From positions 174,089-238,088 of the forward strand of contig NZ_QRZF01000008.1 of NCBI RefSeq assembly GCF_003464595.1: a stretch of DNA of 64,000 nt, written 5' to 3'. Numbering within the stretch: the stretch's first letter is position 1; each line of letters opens with the position of its first letter. The DNA is from Bacteroides intestinalis. GTDB lineage: Bacteria; Bacteroidota; Bacteroidia; Bacteroidales; Bacteroidaceae. Below, one piece after another: positions 1 through 9,815 of this stretch. Below the pieces are notes generated by a model. It was not told the origin of the DNA. It ran no database searches and saw only the letters and a program-made list of their open reading frames with translations. The translations under genes were made by a program, and so were the position numbers.

Positions 1-2
1 AT

Positions 3-1130
3 CATTTTGATTTTTTCTTCCAGGATTCTATCGGAAGAGTTTGGGGGAGTTCAAATGGACTTATGATGTTTGATGGTGAATCATTCGTTAGAAAAACGCC
101 AGGTATCGGAGCATATAGCGTTTATTGCAGTTTATCGCCAACTGAATATTTGATTGGAAGCCGACAAGGCTTATATTTGTTTAATCTGCAAACATTGGAA
201 CTGACTTCCATTGAAGGTTTTGTGCATGATGAGGTGACCGGATTGCATAAAATCAATTCACGGGAGGTGTTGGTGTTCTGTGTAAACAGGATAGTCCGGT
301 TGAATATGGACGAGAAGAAATCAGATGTTTTGTACTCCTGGAGCGGTTATCGCATGATACAACATTTACTTTTACCTGATGGGACTTTCATTTTATTGAC
401 CGATACAAGAGGACTCTTTTCATTTGAACTTTCACATGCCAGACGGGAACCTATTCTTTTGAATAATTTTTCAGTAAAAGACGATATGTTGCTCTGCATG
501 CTTTATGATAACGGTATTCTTTGGCTGGGAAGTGACAGGGGATTATTGAAATGTAATTTGCAGACACATCAATCCATACGAATACCGGAGTTGGAGGGAA
601 TATCAGTAAAAGTACTGATGAAAGAGAAGGACGGTTCATTATGGGTGGGAACGAATAGCGGTTTGTACACCTTTAATATCGGGACGCAAAAATGGATGCA
701 CTATTTCCACAATACACAGAGTGATGGTAGTCTGTTGAATGATTGTGTCTGGAGTCTTTTTGAAGATACGGAAGGTAATAAATGGCTGGGAGTGGACGGT
801 GGCATTTCGTTTATACCCAAAGAAACATGTTTTCTAAGGGTTGGCTGGAGTGATCTTATCAATACGACTGAGGGAAACTGGATCAATCGTATTCTGCATG
901 ATAGTCATGGGAATTATTGGTTTGGAGGGACGAATGGATTGGGATATTATAATGTATCTTCCGGACAATCCATCTTTTTCAAGAAGCAGGGCGAACATCG
1001 AATTCCCAATAATACCATAAGAACAATCTATGAAGATAGGAGTGGAATTATCTGGATTGGTACAGATGGAGGTTTTGCCTGGTTTGATGATAGAGAAAAG
1101 AAATTCGTATTCTGTAATGTAGAAGATTAA
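3..1130 (+). pseudogene. Hybrid two-component sensor/regulator (HTCS), 5' part, truncated at window start and ended by a frameshift
   Basis: This is the periplasmic sensor part of a one-protein two-component system. The reading frame is open from base 3, upstream of the first ATG at 63, so the gene starts outside the window. The protein is built of two-component-regulator propeller repeats: short blades with W-x-G or W-I-G-T signatures such as GSLWVGTNSGL and GIIWIGTDGG recur about every 40-50 residues. The frame stops at TAA 1128-1130, and the next blade continues in another frame from base 1129. Removing one T at 1127-1128 joins the two parts into a single protein. Family knowledge: these sensors bind oligosaccharides and switch on the adjacent susC/susD genes. 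The gene may be inactive, or the extra base may be a sequencing error. Confidence 0.8.
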
Positions 1131-3828
1131 GAATAGCGGGAAAAATGCTATCTGGACCTATGGTATCAGTGAAGACTTGGGAGGAAATATCTGGTTGGCA
1201 ACCTGTTCTGGAGGTATATTTGGTGTGAAAAGAGAAGATTTGTTTACGCATTCCAATAAATTGATTCCTGCTGCCTGTAACTATTGTGTGATGAACGAAA
1301 CATTCAAGTTGGAATACGATGGATGCCTGGGTATGTTTTGTGATGTAAATGGAAATATCTGGGTAAATGCAGAAAGGCGGTTGTATAAAATAGATAACCG
1401 GGAAAATAAAGCTTTTCATTTTCCGGAGCAATTGACTTCCATTCCTTGTAAGGGCATTAAAGCTATTTTTTGTGATGAAAATGGTGAAATATGGGGTGCG
1501 CATAGGGATGCTCTTTTTAAAGTGAATCCACAGGATAATCTGTTGGAAGAAATAGATGTGAGCAGTTATACGGAAGAGTATGGAGAAATTAACAATATGA
1601 CTTCATGTGGAGATTATATCTGGTTTCTGACAAGTCGTAGTGTAGGGGTCATCCATAAACAAACACATGTGGTTGAACACATTGTGGATTTAGCGGCTGC
1701 ACAGTATAAAAATTGCTATTATGACCGGCAGAATCACTTGATATGGTTGGGAGGAATAGATCATTGTCTGGTGCTTTATCCGGATGAGTGTCTGAAGAAT
1801 GAACGTAGTATTGAGCCGGCTGCTATCATTTCAGAAATATACGTCAATGGAGAAGCCATTTCTCCCCGACGGGAAGTGAATGGGCGTTTCTTGCTGGATA
1901 AAGACATCTCCTATTGCAAGCAATTGAATTTGTATCCGGAAGAGAATAGTGTGGCTTTTCGCTTCTCTATCGGGAAATTACTACGGGAGAATGAACGTCA
2001 GTCCGGATATTTTTATAGGATAAAGGAACTCGATGAATCATGGAAGGCATTGAATCCATATCATTCGTTGGTTGAATATTCGTATTTGGGATATGGCACT
2101 TATCATTTGGAGATAGGCAAACAAGTTGCCCAATCTCATCATATCGAGAGCATCAGGACGTTGGATATCATAGTGCAGGCACCTTGGTATTATACAGTTT
2201 GGTTTCGTCTGCTTGTTGTTGCTGTAATCATAGTATTATTCATTGCAGGTATTAACTACTATAGGGTGAAAACAAAGCTTCATATTACAGAAATGGACAA
2301 ACAGAAGACATTGGCATTATCGCAAATGAAAATGGAATTCCTTACTAATATGTCGCATGAACTGAAAACGCCTCTTAGTCTGATATTGGGTCCTATTAAT
2401 AAACTTCTGAGCACTACCAGGAATAGCCAGTCGAAAGCATTGCTGCAAACTATACAGGAAAACACGATGAAACTGAATTCTATGGTGGTTCAGATTGTTA
2501 ATTTTAAAGAGGATTTTTCAGATTCTTCTCCTTCGATATTATCCTATTTGGAAGCTGTTGAGTTTGTGCAGAGTGTTGCGTCCACTTATCGGGAAGCATG
2601 TGATACTAAAGGAATTTCCCTTGAATTTGAATCTCATGCTGCATCCATTTATATAGAGGCTGATCCTTTGAAGCTGGAATCTATTCTGAATAATCTGTTG
2701 TCGAATGCTTATAAATTCACAGAGGCAGGAGGGAGAATATGCATAACAATGGAAATACAGCAATCGGATTCTCAAAAAATGTTGTTGAAGTTAAGTGTTT
2801 CTGATACAGGTTTGGGAATTTCTCAAGAAGATTTGCCTTATATTTTTGATCGTTTTTATCAATCCAGGCAAAGCCGGGAAGTTAATAAAGATGGTTCGGG
2901 TATCGGACTTTCAATGGTAAAGAAATATGTGACACAACATTATGGTGAGGTTCAAGTAGAATCGGAAATCGGTAAGGGGACTACTTTTACTCTGTTATTG
3001 CCTGCTCTCGGAACGGAAGATGTGAAGAGGCTTTCTTTTGCTACCAATCTGACAGACGAACGAGGCTTGCGGGTATTGATTGTGGAAGATAATATAGAAA
3101 TCGCCCGGTTTATAGCGGATAATCTGAAAGGCATGCAGTGTACAGTTGTTCACAATGGAAATTCCGGTCTGGAAACTGCAATGCAACTATTGCCCGATAT
3201 TATTGTGGCGGATATTATGATGCCTGTTATGGATGGCATCGAAATGAGTCGATTGCTGAAGCGTAATTTGACAACTGCTACTATTCCTATTATACTGCTT
3301 ACTGCAAAAGACAATAAGCAGACTGAACTGGACGCTTATAAACTGGGGGTAGATGCTTTTCTGGCAAAACCGTTTGAGATAGAACACTTGATAGCAAGAA
3401 TCAACCAGATAGTCGCCAATAAAGATCTGCTGGTGAGGAAAGCTTATCAATCGCAAAAGGAAGATTCATCGCAGGAAGAAATGAAAATGACAGAGACTCC
3501 GGATGAGAAATTCTTGGCAAGTGTTACAAAACTTATAGAGGAACATATGGAAGATCCGGCATTGAATGTTCAGAAGTTGGCTGAACTTTCAGGATTGAAT
3601 GAAAAGCAGATTTATCGGAAATTGAAATTACTGACGGGGAATACTGCGGTTGATTATATAAAATCCATCCGGTTGAAGAAAGCTGCAATGCTGCTTAGCC
3701 AGAAGAAGTTTACAGTAAATGAAGTCATGTACATGGTAGGTTTTTCATCTGCATCTTATTTTGCGAAGTGTTTTTCGGAGAGATACGGTAAGACACCGAA
3801 AGCATATATGGAAGAAATAGTCAGATAA
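1129..3828 (+). pseudogene. Hybrid two-component sensor/regulator (HTCS), 3' part: propeller end, Y_Y_Y, TM, kinase, receiver, AraC
   Basis: This continues the preceding propeller gene after a one-base frameshift. It has an open frame from 1123, and the only early start is a weak TTG at 1177. Counting from 1177, the order is: remaining propeller blades, a Y_Y_Y-type Ig domain, one membrane segment near 341-363, and a HisKA domain with phospho-acceptor His near 394 (MSHELKTPLSLI). A HATPase follows with N, G1 (DTGLGIS) and G2 (GSGIGLSM) boxes, then a receiver with phospho-acceptor Asp near 679 (DIMMPVMDG) and a C-terminal AraC-type DNA-binding domain (about 765-883). It is the expected regulator of the susC/susD/GH43/GH51 genes just downstream. 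A separate translation product would lack most of the sensor and the signal peptide. Confidence 0.82.
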
Positions 3829-3855
3829 TAACACCTGTTTTTTTAATTATGCTTT

Positions 3856-3891
3856 GCCGGACTACAATAAAATGTGGCCCGGCTTCTTTTT
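3856..3891 (+). terminator. Rho-independent terminator after the HTCS gene
   Basis: A GCCGG/CCGGC stem (3856-3860 with 3879-3883) is extended inward by a CTAC/GTGG pairing, and a T-rich run follows at 3884-3891. It lies 28 bp after the regulator's stop codon and separates it from susC. Confidence 0.6.
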
Positions 3892-4026
3892 GTTATGTAT
3901 TGATTGTCAGCATGATGCATCCCTATTGTCCATTTTGTGTCCTTAAAGTTTCATTATCTTCTCATCGTGTCCGATAATTAGTGGTGTTTTGTCTGATATC
4001 GTTTTAGGATGTTTTAGGTGGGCCCT

Positions 4027-4034
4027 TACATTTG
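4027..4034 (+). promoter_or_regulatory. Candidate Bacteroides -7 box upstream of susC
   Basis: TACATTTG matches the Bacteroides -7 consensus TAnnTTTG and lies 38 bp before the susC ATG. The -33 TTTG is poor: only TTTT occurs at about the right distance (4002-4005). A weak -33 would fit a promoter that needs the HTCS activator; that link is inferred. The rest of 3892-4026 shows nothing else clear. Confidence 0.5.
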
Positions 4035-4071
4035 CAGCATCAAGTTTTATTAATTAAAAATCTATCATGAA

Positions 4072-7000
4072 ATGAAAAAACACAGAATTTTTGCCTTATG
4101 TATGGCCGGAATCCTACAGACAGGATTCATCGGCATGTATGCAACTTCTAACGAGGTATTATCTGTCACTCAACAATTGATTACTGTAAAAGGTACGGTA
4201 GTGGATGCCAATGAAGAACCGTTAATCGGTGTAAATGTATCTGTTAAAGGTACATCGACAGGAGCTATTACTGATATTGAAGGTCAGTTTACACTCAGTG
4301 TAAAAGCGGGGGATGTATTGGTTTTCTCTTATATAGGATATCAAAAGCAGGAAGTCACTGCACAGGCTGGCAGGCCACTTAAAGTGATACTCCGTGAGGA
4401 CAGTGAGACGTTAGATGAAGTAGTAGTAATTGGTTATGGTACATCGAGGAAGAAAGATATTACCGGAGCCATTGCTTCTGTGAAAGCCGAAGAACTGAAC
4501 ACTGTCAGTTCATCCAGCGTAAGCCAGATGTTGCAAGGTAAAGTCACCGGTATGAGTGCTATCCAGACTTCGGCTCAGCCGGGTGCCGGAATTGCTATCA
4601 ATATCCGTGGTTCGGTATCTCCGAATGGAAGTAATGCACCGTTGTATGTAATAGATGGGGTGCCTCTGCAAAACAACTCGACAGCTGATCCTGGTATATC
4701 CGGTATTGACTATAAAACGGGGGTGGATCGTGATCCGTTGAATAGTATCAATCCGAGTGATATTGAAAGCATTGAAGTACTGAAAGATGCATCAGCTGCT
4801 GCCATTTATGGTGCTTCTGCGGCGAATGGTGTTGTCCTGATTACAACCAAAAGTGGTAAAAGTGGTAAACCAAAAGTGGAATATCGTAGTGTGGTAACGG
4901 CGCAGTTAAAGAAAGATTATCCGAAAGTGCTTGGAGCACATGATTTTCGTGAACAAACTAACTTTTGGACAAAAGAATATTACCTGTACAATAATAAGAT
5001 GGGGGTATATGGCGATAACGCTGTTGATTGGAATGGATACACTCCGATCTTTGAGAATGTAGACGGTTATACGGCTGAGACAGACTGGCTGGATGAAGTA
5101 AGCCGTACGGGATATATTGTCGATCAAAACGTGTCGGTAAATGGTGGCACCGAGAAAACGAAATACTATTTCTCTTACAATTTTTATGATAATGTAGGTA
5201 TGTTGAAGCAATCGGATATGGCTCGTCATAGCATCCGCATGAATCTGGATCAGGAATTCAGTAAGATATTCAAAGCCGGCATTAAGATGAGTTATTCTAA
5301 TATTACCGCTCATAGTACTTCTGTAGGAGATGCTGGTAAGGGAGATAATATGTTGGTCAATGCATTCCGTTATGCACCGGATATTCCTGTTAAAGATGAA
5401 AATGGAAACTATACCCGCTCTTACAATAAGATCATCAACAATCCGGCTTCTTTTAATGAAGTGGAAGATAAAACTACGACGGAGCGTATTTTTATAGCAC
5501 CTACTTTTGAATTGAAGTTATTTGATGGAATGTCTTTGCGTGGTGTTGGTGGTTATGATAGTCAGTCCAGTGTCCGTAAATTCTATATTCCGGTTAAGTC
5601 TAATCAAACAGCACTGGATAAAGGTTTTGCATATCTGGGAAATGCAAAAGTGATGAACTTAAGTGCTGAGGCTTTCCTGAATTATAATAAGACATTCTCG
5701 GATATCCATCGTATATCGGCAGTTTTAGGCGCCGGTTATTACAAGACTGCGGATGATGGTTTTGGTCTTGCCGCCTTTGATTTCTTTACAGATGCTTTTG
5801 GTTACAATAACGTGGGGATAGCTTCGGATAAAGAGAGGGAAAGCCTTCGCTCATGGAAGAATGAGCGCATCAAGCTGTCGCAATTCGTTCGTTTGAATTA
5901 TTCGCTGATGGATCGTTATATTGTTACTTTTACTGCACGTCGGGATGGTTCAAGCTATTTTGCAGAAAATAATAAGTGGGGAATTTTCCCAAGTGTGTCA
6001 TTGGCATGGCGTATCAATGAAGAGGCCTTCATGAAGGATAAAACTGTGTTCAGTGATTTGAAACTACGCGTAGGATATGGGGCTGTGGGTAATGAAAATG
6101 TATTAGGGGTGAATTCTATCTCTCTTTACCAGTCCGGTTATAATTATTTGATAGGCAATACCGTTCGTACAGGTTTGGCTTTGACACAAATTGCAAATCC
6201 CGATTTGAAGTGGGAGACGAATTATACTTTGAATATTGGTATTGATTACGGATTATTCAATCAGCGTATCAATGGTTCTATTGAATTTTTCCATCGCGGG
6301 GTGAAAGATTTATTGGATTATCAACAGTTACCATCGAATAATGCTGTTGGACGTGTGGCTGCCAATATTGGTGAAACGAAAAGTCAGGGTTTTGAATTCT
6401 CATTACATAGTAATAATCTTACTTCCAAGTATCTGCAATGGGAAACAATCTTTAACCTGTCCTATTTTAAGGCAAGTTGGGTAAAACGTAACCCTGAGGT
6501 TGCATTGGCCGATTATATTGGTGAAAAGGATGAATTGGATGCTATTTACGGATGGAAAACAGATGGAATCATTACTTCTAAAGAGGATATTCCAAGTTAT
6601 ATGCCAAATGCGAATGTAGGCAATATTAAATATGTGGATGTGAATGGAGATAATGTACTGGACTCTAAAGATGTAGTGAAATTGGGTAATAAGAGACCCC
6701 GTTGGTTTGCCGGTCTGGGCAATACACTCAGTTACAAAGGATTTGACCTTAACTTCTATTTCTATGGATCATTCGGAAACAAGAAATCACGTGGACAGCT
6801 TCCCGACGCTTCCGCTCTTGGAAATAGTGGCAGTGCTCCTGGAAATACATACATAGCTGTTTTGAATGAAGTGTGGAATAGCCAAAATGGGACAGGTTGG
6901 ATGCCGGGAATTGCAACGAATCCGTATGATAGCTCTAATCCTACCGGCACTAATGACTTCTATCTGATGAACGGTAGTTATGTGAAGCTGAAAAATGTTA

Positions 7001-7188
7001 CGTTGGGATATTCGTTACCTAAATCTGTTTTTACTGCCAGTAAGTTTATTCAGGGTGCCCGTTTCTTTATAGATGCCCAGAACGTTGCCACCTTTACGGG
7101 ATATAAAGGTTTCGATCCTGAACTTGGTACGGATAATCCATATCCGCAGGCTTTGTCCCTGTCCTTTGGCTTTAATTTGAATTTCTAA
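4072..7188 (+). CDS. SusC-like TonB-dependent outer-membrane transporter
   Basis: Outer-membrane channel that imports oligosaccharides in a complex with the SusD-like lipoprotein, powered by TonB-ExbBD. The 1038 aa are typical for SusC. There is an N-terminal signal peptide (about 1-25), a carboxypeptidase-regulatory-like domain (about 36-110, VKGTVVDANEEPLIGVNV), a TonB-box-like stretch LDEVVVIGYGT at 114-124, a plug domain with the usual AAIYGASAANGVVLITTK signature, and a 22-strand barrel ending in LSLSFGFNLNF with a terminal Phe. It is 24 bp from the SusD gene, so the two are co-transcribed. Neighbouring GH43 and GH51 enzymes suggest arabinan or arabinoxylan oligosaccharides as substrate, which is inferred from context only. 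Confidence 0.95.
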   Translation: MKKHRIFALCMAGILQTGFIGMYATSNEVLSVTQQLITVKGTVVDANEEPLIGVNVSVKGTSTGAITDIEGQFTLSVKAGDVLVFSYIGYQKQEVTAQAGRPLKVILREDSETLDEVVVIGYGTSRKKDITGAIASVKAEELNTVSSSSVSQMLQGKVTGMSAIQTSAQPGAGIAINIRGSVSPNGSNAPLYVIDGVPLQNNSTADPGISGIDYKTGVDRDPLNSINPSDIESIEVLKDASAAAIYGASAANGVVLITTKSGKSGKPKVEYRSVVTAQLKKDYPKVLGAHDFREQTNFWTKEYYLYNNKMGVYGDNAVDWNGYTPIFENVDGYTAETDWLDEVSRTGYIVDQNVSVNGGTEKTKYYFSYNFYDNVGMLKQSDMARHSIRMNLDQEFSKIFKAGIKMSYSNITAHSTSVGDAGKGDNMLVNAFRYAPDIPVKDENGNYTRSYNKIINNPASFNEVEDKTTTERIFIAPTFELKLFDGMSLRGVGGYDSQSSVRKFYIPVKSNQTALDKGFAYLGNAKVMNLSAEAFLNYNKTFSDIHRISAVLGAGYYKTADDGFGLAAFDFFTDAFGYNNVGIASDKERESLRSWKNERIKLSQFVRLNYSLMDRYIVTFTARRDGSSYFAENNKWGIFPSVSLAWRINEEAFMKDKTVFSDLKLRVGYGAVGNENVLGVNSISLYQSGYNYLIGNTVRTGLALTQIANPDLKWETNYTLNIGIDYGLFNQRINGSIEFFHRGVKDLLDYQQLPSNNAVGRVAANIGETKSQGFEFSLHSNNLTSKYLQWETIFNLSYFKASWVKRNPEVALADYIGEKDELDAIYGWKTDGIITSKEDIPSYMPNANVGNIKYVDVNGDNVLDSKDVVKLGNKRPRWFAGLGNTLSYKGFDLNFYFYGSFGNKKSRGQLPDASALGNSGSAPGNTYIAVLNEVWNSQNGTGWMPGIATNPYDSSNPTGTNDFYLMNGSYVKLKNVTLGYSLPKSVFTASKFIQGARFFIDAQNVATFTGYKGFDPELGTDNPYPQALSLSFGFNLNF

Positions 7189-7212
7189 TCTTCAAAACGA
7201 AAAAACAACATT

Positions 7213-8730
7213 ATGAAAAAGATATTTCTTACAACAATCCTAAGTGCTTTTCTGGGATGTTCACTATTCACTTCATGTGACGATTTGCTTGAAACCAAAA
7301 ACTTTACGGATATGTCTCCATCGAATTTCTTTAAAACTGAAGGAGATATGGATGCGGCAGTCACAGGTATTTATCTTCCTTGCACCACTAACTGGGGGTA
7401 TGGTGACGGCGGTACCGGAGGCTGGTATAATGCATTGTTCAATGCTGACCTGGCTGCATATTATCCTTCGGGGATGATTACTACAGATATGGTTTGTGCA
7501 TATAGTAGCAATGTATATGATGAATTTAATGTAGGTCCGTCTACTGGCGGTGCTCTGACCAACACATATAATATTATCCGTTTTGTGGCGCGGGCAACAG
7601 ATATAATCGATCAGATCAGTAAAAGCAGTGGTGCGACGGAAGATATACGTAATCGTTTTATTGCAGAGACTAAAACTTTGAGAGCATTTTATATGTATAC
7701 ATTGTTAGATTGGTTTGGTCCGGTAAATGTTAAACTTGATCCGGAAAAGTTAATGGATAATACGATTGAACCTCGTCCTTCATTGGATACTTATGTAGGT
7801 TATATAGAAAAAGATCTGAACGAAGCACTTGAAACGACTTCATTTCCTGAAAAGTATAATGCTGATGCAGATAACTGGGGCAGAATGTCTAAATCTATTG
7901 CTTACGGTATTCGTATGAAACTTTATATGCACCAGAAACAATGGGCTAAAGCAAAAGCGGATGCGGAAAAACTTATGAGTATGGGCTTTTCGTTAATGTC
8001 CAATTATGAAGATGTATTCAACGTTGACCGGACTTCTGAGCATATCTGGTCTATTCCTGCCAATTTAGCTTCTGATAATTTTTATGTGACGGAGATATTG
8101 CCCAGTGACTTTAAGCGGGGTTATAATCATTTGGGAAAATCTTACATACGAGGGGGGGAAGATTCTTTCAAGCCGGGCTGGCAGGCATACTGTATGCGTT
8201 GGGAGTTTTATGATACTTTTGAGGATAAGGATATACGTAAGAATACTATACTATGCGAATTTGATGCTATTGACGGTTCTCATAAGAATCGTAGTACAAT
8301 GAGAGGGGCTATTCCTATTAAATTTACAGATACGCAGTTTGATAATTATGGTATTCAGAAAGCACATCCGGTGATTCGTTTTGCAGAAGTATTATTGTCG
8401 TATGCTGAAGCGGAAAATGAGCTGAATGGACCTACCCAGAACGCCGTCAATGCCGTAAAGCAAACAACTGATCGTGCAGGGATTGAAATTCCGGCTTCAG
8501 CGCTTGCCAATAAAGATGCTTTCCGCAACTTCCTGTTGGAAGAACGTGGTCACGAGCTTTATTGCGAAGGTCAGCGTCGGCAAGACCTGATACGTCACGG
8601 AGTTTATATCAGCCGGGCACGTGAACGTGGCACGAATGCACAGGATTACCGTGTGTTATTCCCTATTCCACAAACTGCTATAACAGAGGCTGGCGGTATT
8701 CTTGAACAGAATCCGGGCTATACTAACTAA
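7213..8730 (+). CDS. SusD/RagB-like glycan-binding outer-membrane lipoprotein
   Basis: Cell-surface lipoprotein that caps the SusC channel and binds the incoming glycan. At 505 aa it is of normal size. It has a lipoprotein signal with lipobox LFTSC (lipid Cys 22) followed by Asp-Asp, a Bacteroides surface-export pattern. The SusD hallmarks are present: repeated ETKTLRAFYMYTLLDWFG-type helices of the TPR core, RFAEVLLSYAEAENEL, an EERGHELYCEGQRRQDLIRHG segment, and the C-terminal FPIPQTAI...QNPGY. It follows susC directly and precedes two arabinose-targeting glycosidases. Confidence 0.95.
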   Translation: MKKIFLTTILSAFLGCSLFTSCDDLLETKNFTDMSPSNFFKTEGDMDAAVTGIYLPCTTNWGYGDGGTGGWYNALFNADLAAYYPSGMITTDMVCAYSSNVYDEFNVGPSTGGALTNTYNIIRFVARATDIIDQISKSSGATEDIRNRFIAETKTLRAFYMYTLLDWFGPVNVKLDPEKLMDNTIEPRPSLDTYVGYIEKDLNEALETTSFPEKYNADADNWGRMSKSIAYGIRMKLYMHQKQWAKAKADAEKLMSMGFSLMSNYEDVFNVDRTSEHIWSIPANLASDNFYVTEILPSDFKRGYNHLGKSYIRGGEDSFKPGWQAYCMRWEFYDTFEDKDIRKNTILCEFDAIDGSHKNRSTMRGAIPIKFTDTQFDNYGIQKAHPVIRFAEVLLSYAEAENELNGPTQNAVNAVKQTTDRAGIEIPASALANKDAFRNFLLEERGHELYCEGQRRQDLIRHGVYISRARERGTNAQDYRVLFPIPQTAITEAGGILEQNPGYTN

Positions 8731-8749
8731 ACTATGCTATTTTAATAAT

Positions 8750-8820
8750 ATCCCGGTTGACCGTATTTTTTTATAATGAATGTTTTTTGATAGGTATTAT
8801 CATAAAAGGTCAACCGGGAT
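8750..8820. repeat. 13-bp inverted repeat in the susD-GH43 intergenic region
   Basis: ATCCCGGTTGACC at 8750-8762 is repeated as its exact complement at 8808-8820 around a 45-base AT-rich loop. It fills most of the gap between the SusD stop and the GH43 gene. It could be a partial terminator or an mRNA-stabilising structure that sets different levels of SusC/D and enzymes. Confidence 0.7.
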
Positions 8821-8852
8821 TCAATAAATAATTGTCTGGTAATAATAATCTT

Positions 8853-9791
8853 ATGAATAGAAAAGTTTTTGTTTGGGTAATGGTATTTTTCCTCGTTGCT
8901 TTCTCTTCGTGTAAGCAGCGACAGGATAACGTTGATAATCCTCAAGTCGCTTATTTGGCTGCTTATATGAAAGGAGATGATGATAAACACATGTATTATG
9001 CATTAGCTGAAAATGGATTTATCTTTCGGGTATTGAATGATAAAAAGCCTGTATTAGCAGCTTCGTATGATGATCAACTACTCCGTGACCCGATGATTAT
9101 ACGAGATAGAAGTGGAATTTATCATTTAGTGGCTACTGTGTCTTGGAAAAACCATCCCTTTACGGTATGGGATTCCAAAGACCTTATTAATTGGGAGAAC
9201 GAGCGTCTTGTAGATGTAGCTCCAGAGGGGGCTACCAAAACATGGGCTCCTGAGTTTGCTTATGATGAAGAGAATGATATTTATTTTGTTCATTGGACAG
9301 CGGAGTTGAATGATGACTGGAATACAGCAGCCATTTATTATGCCACTACAAAAGATTTTATCAACTATTCGAAGCCTAAAGTGCTGTATAGCCTTGATGG
9401 AACAGGCATACTCGATGCGAATATTATAAAAGTAGGAGATACCTATCATCTGATTTATAGAAATAACGGTATATGGGTTGCTACATCTGCCCATGCACAG
9501 GGGCCTTATACGAATCCGTATGAATTAACTTCGGAAAATGTGGAGGGACCATTTGCTTTTTCGTTTTATGATGGAAGTGGTTATGCCGTTGTGTGGGATT
9601 ATTTTGGGAGAAGCTCTGGTTTCGGGCTTTGGACATCGCCTGACTTCAAGGACTGGACGAGAATAACGAATGAGAGTTATCCTTATTATAATGATAAAGT
9701 AGAGTTTCCTGAGAAGATACGGCACGGTTCCATCATCAGTATAACTCAAAAAGAAAAAGAAGCTTTGTTAAACACTTATGGTCGTAAATAA
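8853..9791 (+). CDS. GH43-like lipoprotein (arabinanase/arabinofuranosidase/xylosidase type)
   Basis: A 312-aa lipoprotein from the ATG at 8853; the upstream TTG at 8832 would add a tail ahead of the signal. The lipobox is VAFSSC with Cys 20. The sequence shows five-bladed propeller features of GH43: RDPMIIRDRSGIYHLVATV with the first catalytic-type Asp, WDSKDLINWEN, TWAPEFAYDEENDIYFVHW, the central DANIIKVGDTYHLIYR, and VEGPFAFSF carrying the likely acid Glu. Family knowledge: GH43 enzymes cleave alpha-L-arabinosyl or beta-xylosyl links. The exact subfamily and substrate cannot be read here. It sits between SusD and the GH51 enzyme, so it is likely part of the same operon. Confidence 0.82.
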   Translation: MNRKVFVWVMVFFLVAFSSCKQRQDNVDNPQVAYLAAYMKGDDDKHMYYALAENGFIFRVLNDKKPVLAASYDDQLLRDPMIIRDRSGIYHLVATVSWKNHPFTVWDSKDLINWENERLVDVAPEGATKTWAPEFAYDEENDIYFVHWTAELNDDWNTAAIYYATTKDFINYSKPKVLYSLDGTGILDANIIKVGDTYHLIYRNNGIWVATSAHAQGPYTNPYELTSENVEGPFAFSFYDGSGYAVVWDYFGRSSGFGLWTSPDFKDWTRITNESYPYYNDKVEFPEKIRHGSIISITQKEKEALLNTYGRK

Positions 9792-9815
9792 TATCTGATA
9801 TATAAATTGAATGTT

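Noticed and set aside
4906..5313. A 135-codon antisense frame inside susC
   Set aside because: It is fully antisense to a clear TonB-dependent transporter and has no family features; many similar antisense frames inside large genes were left out for the same reason.
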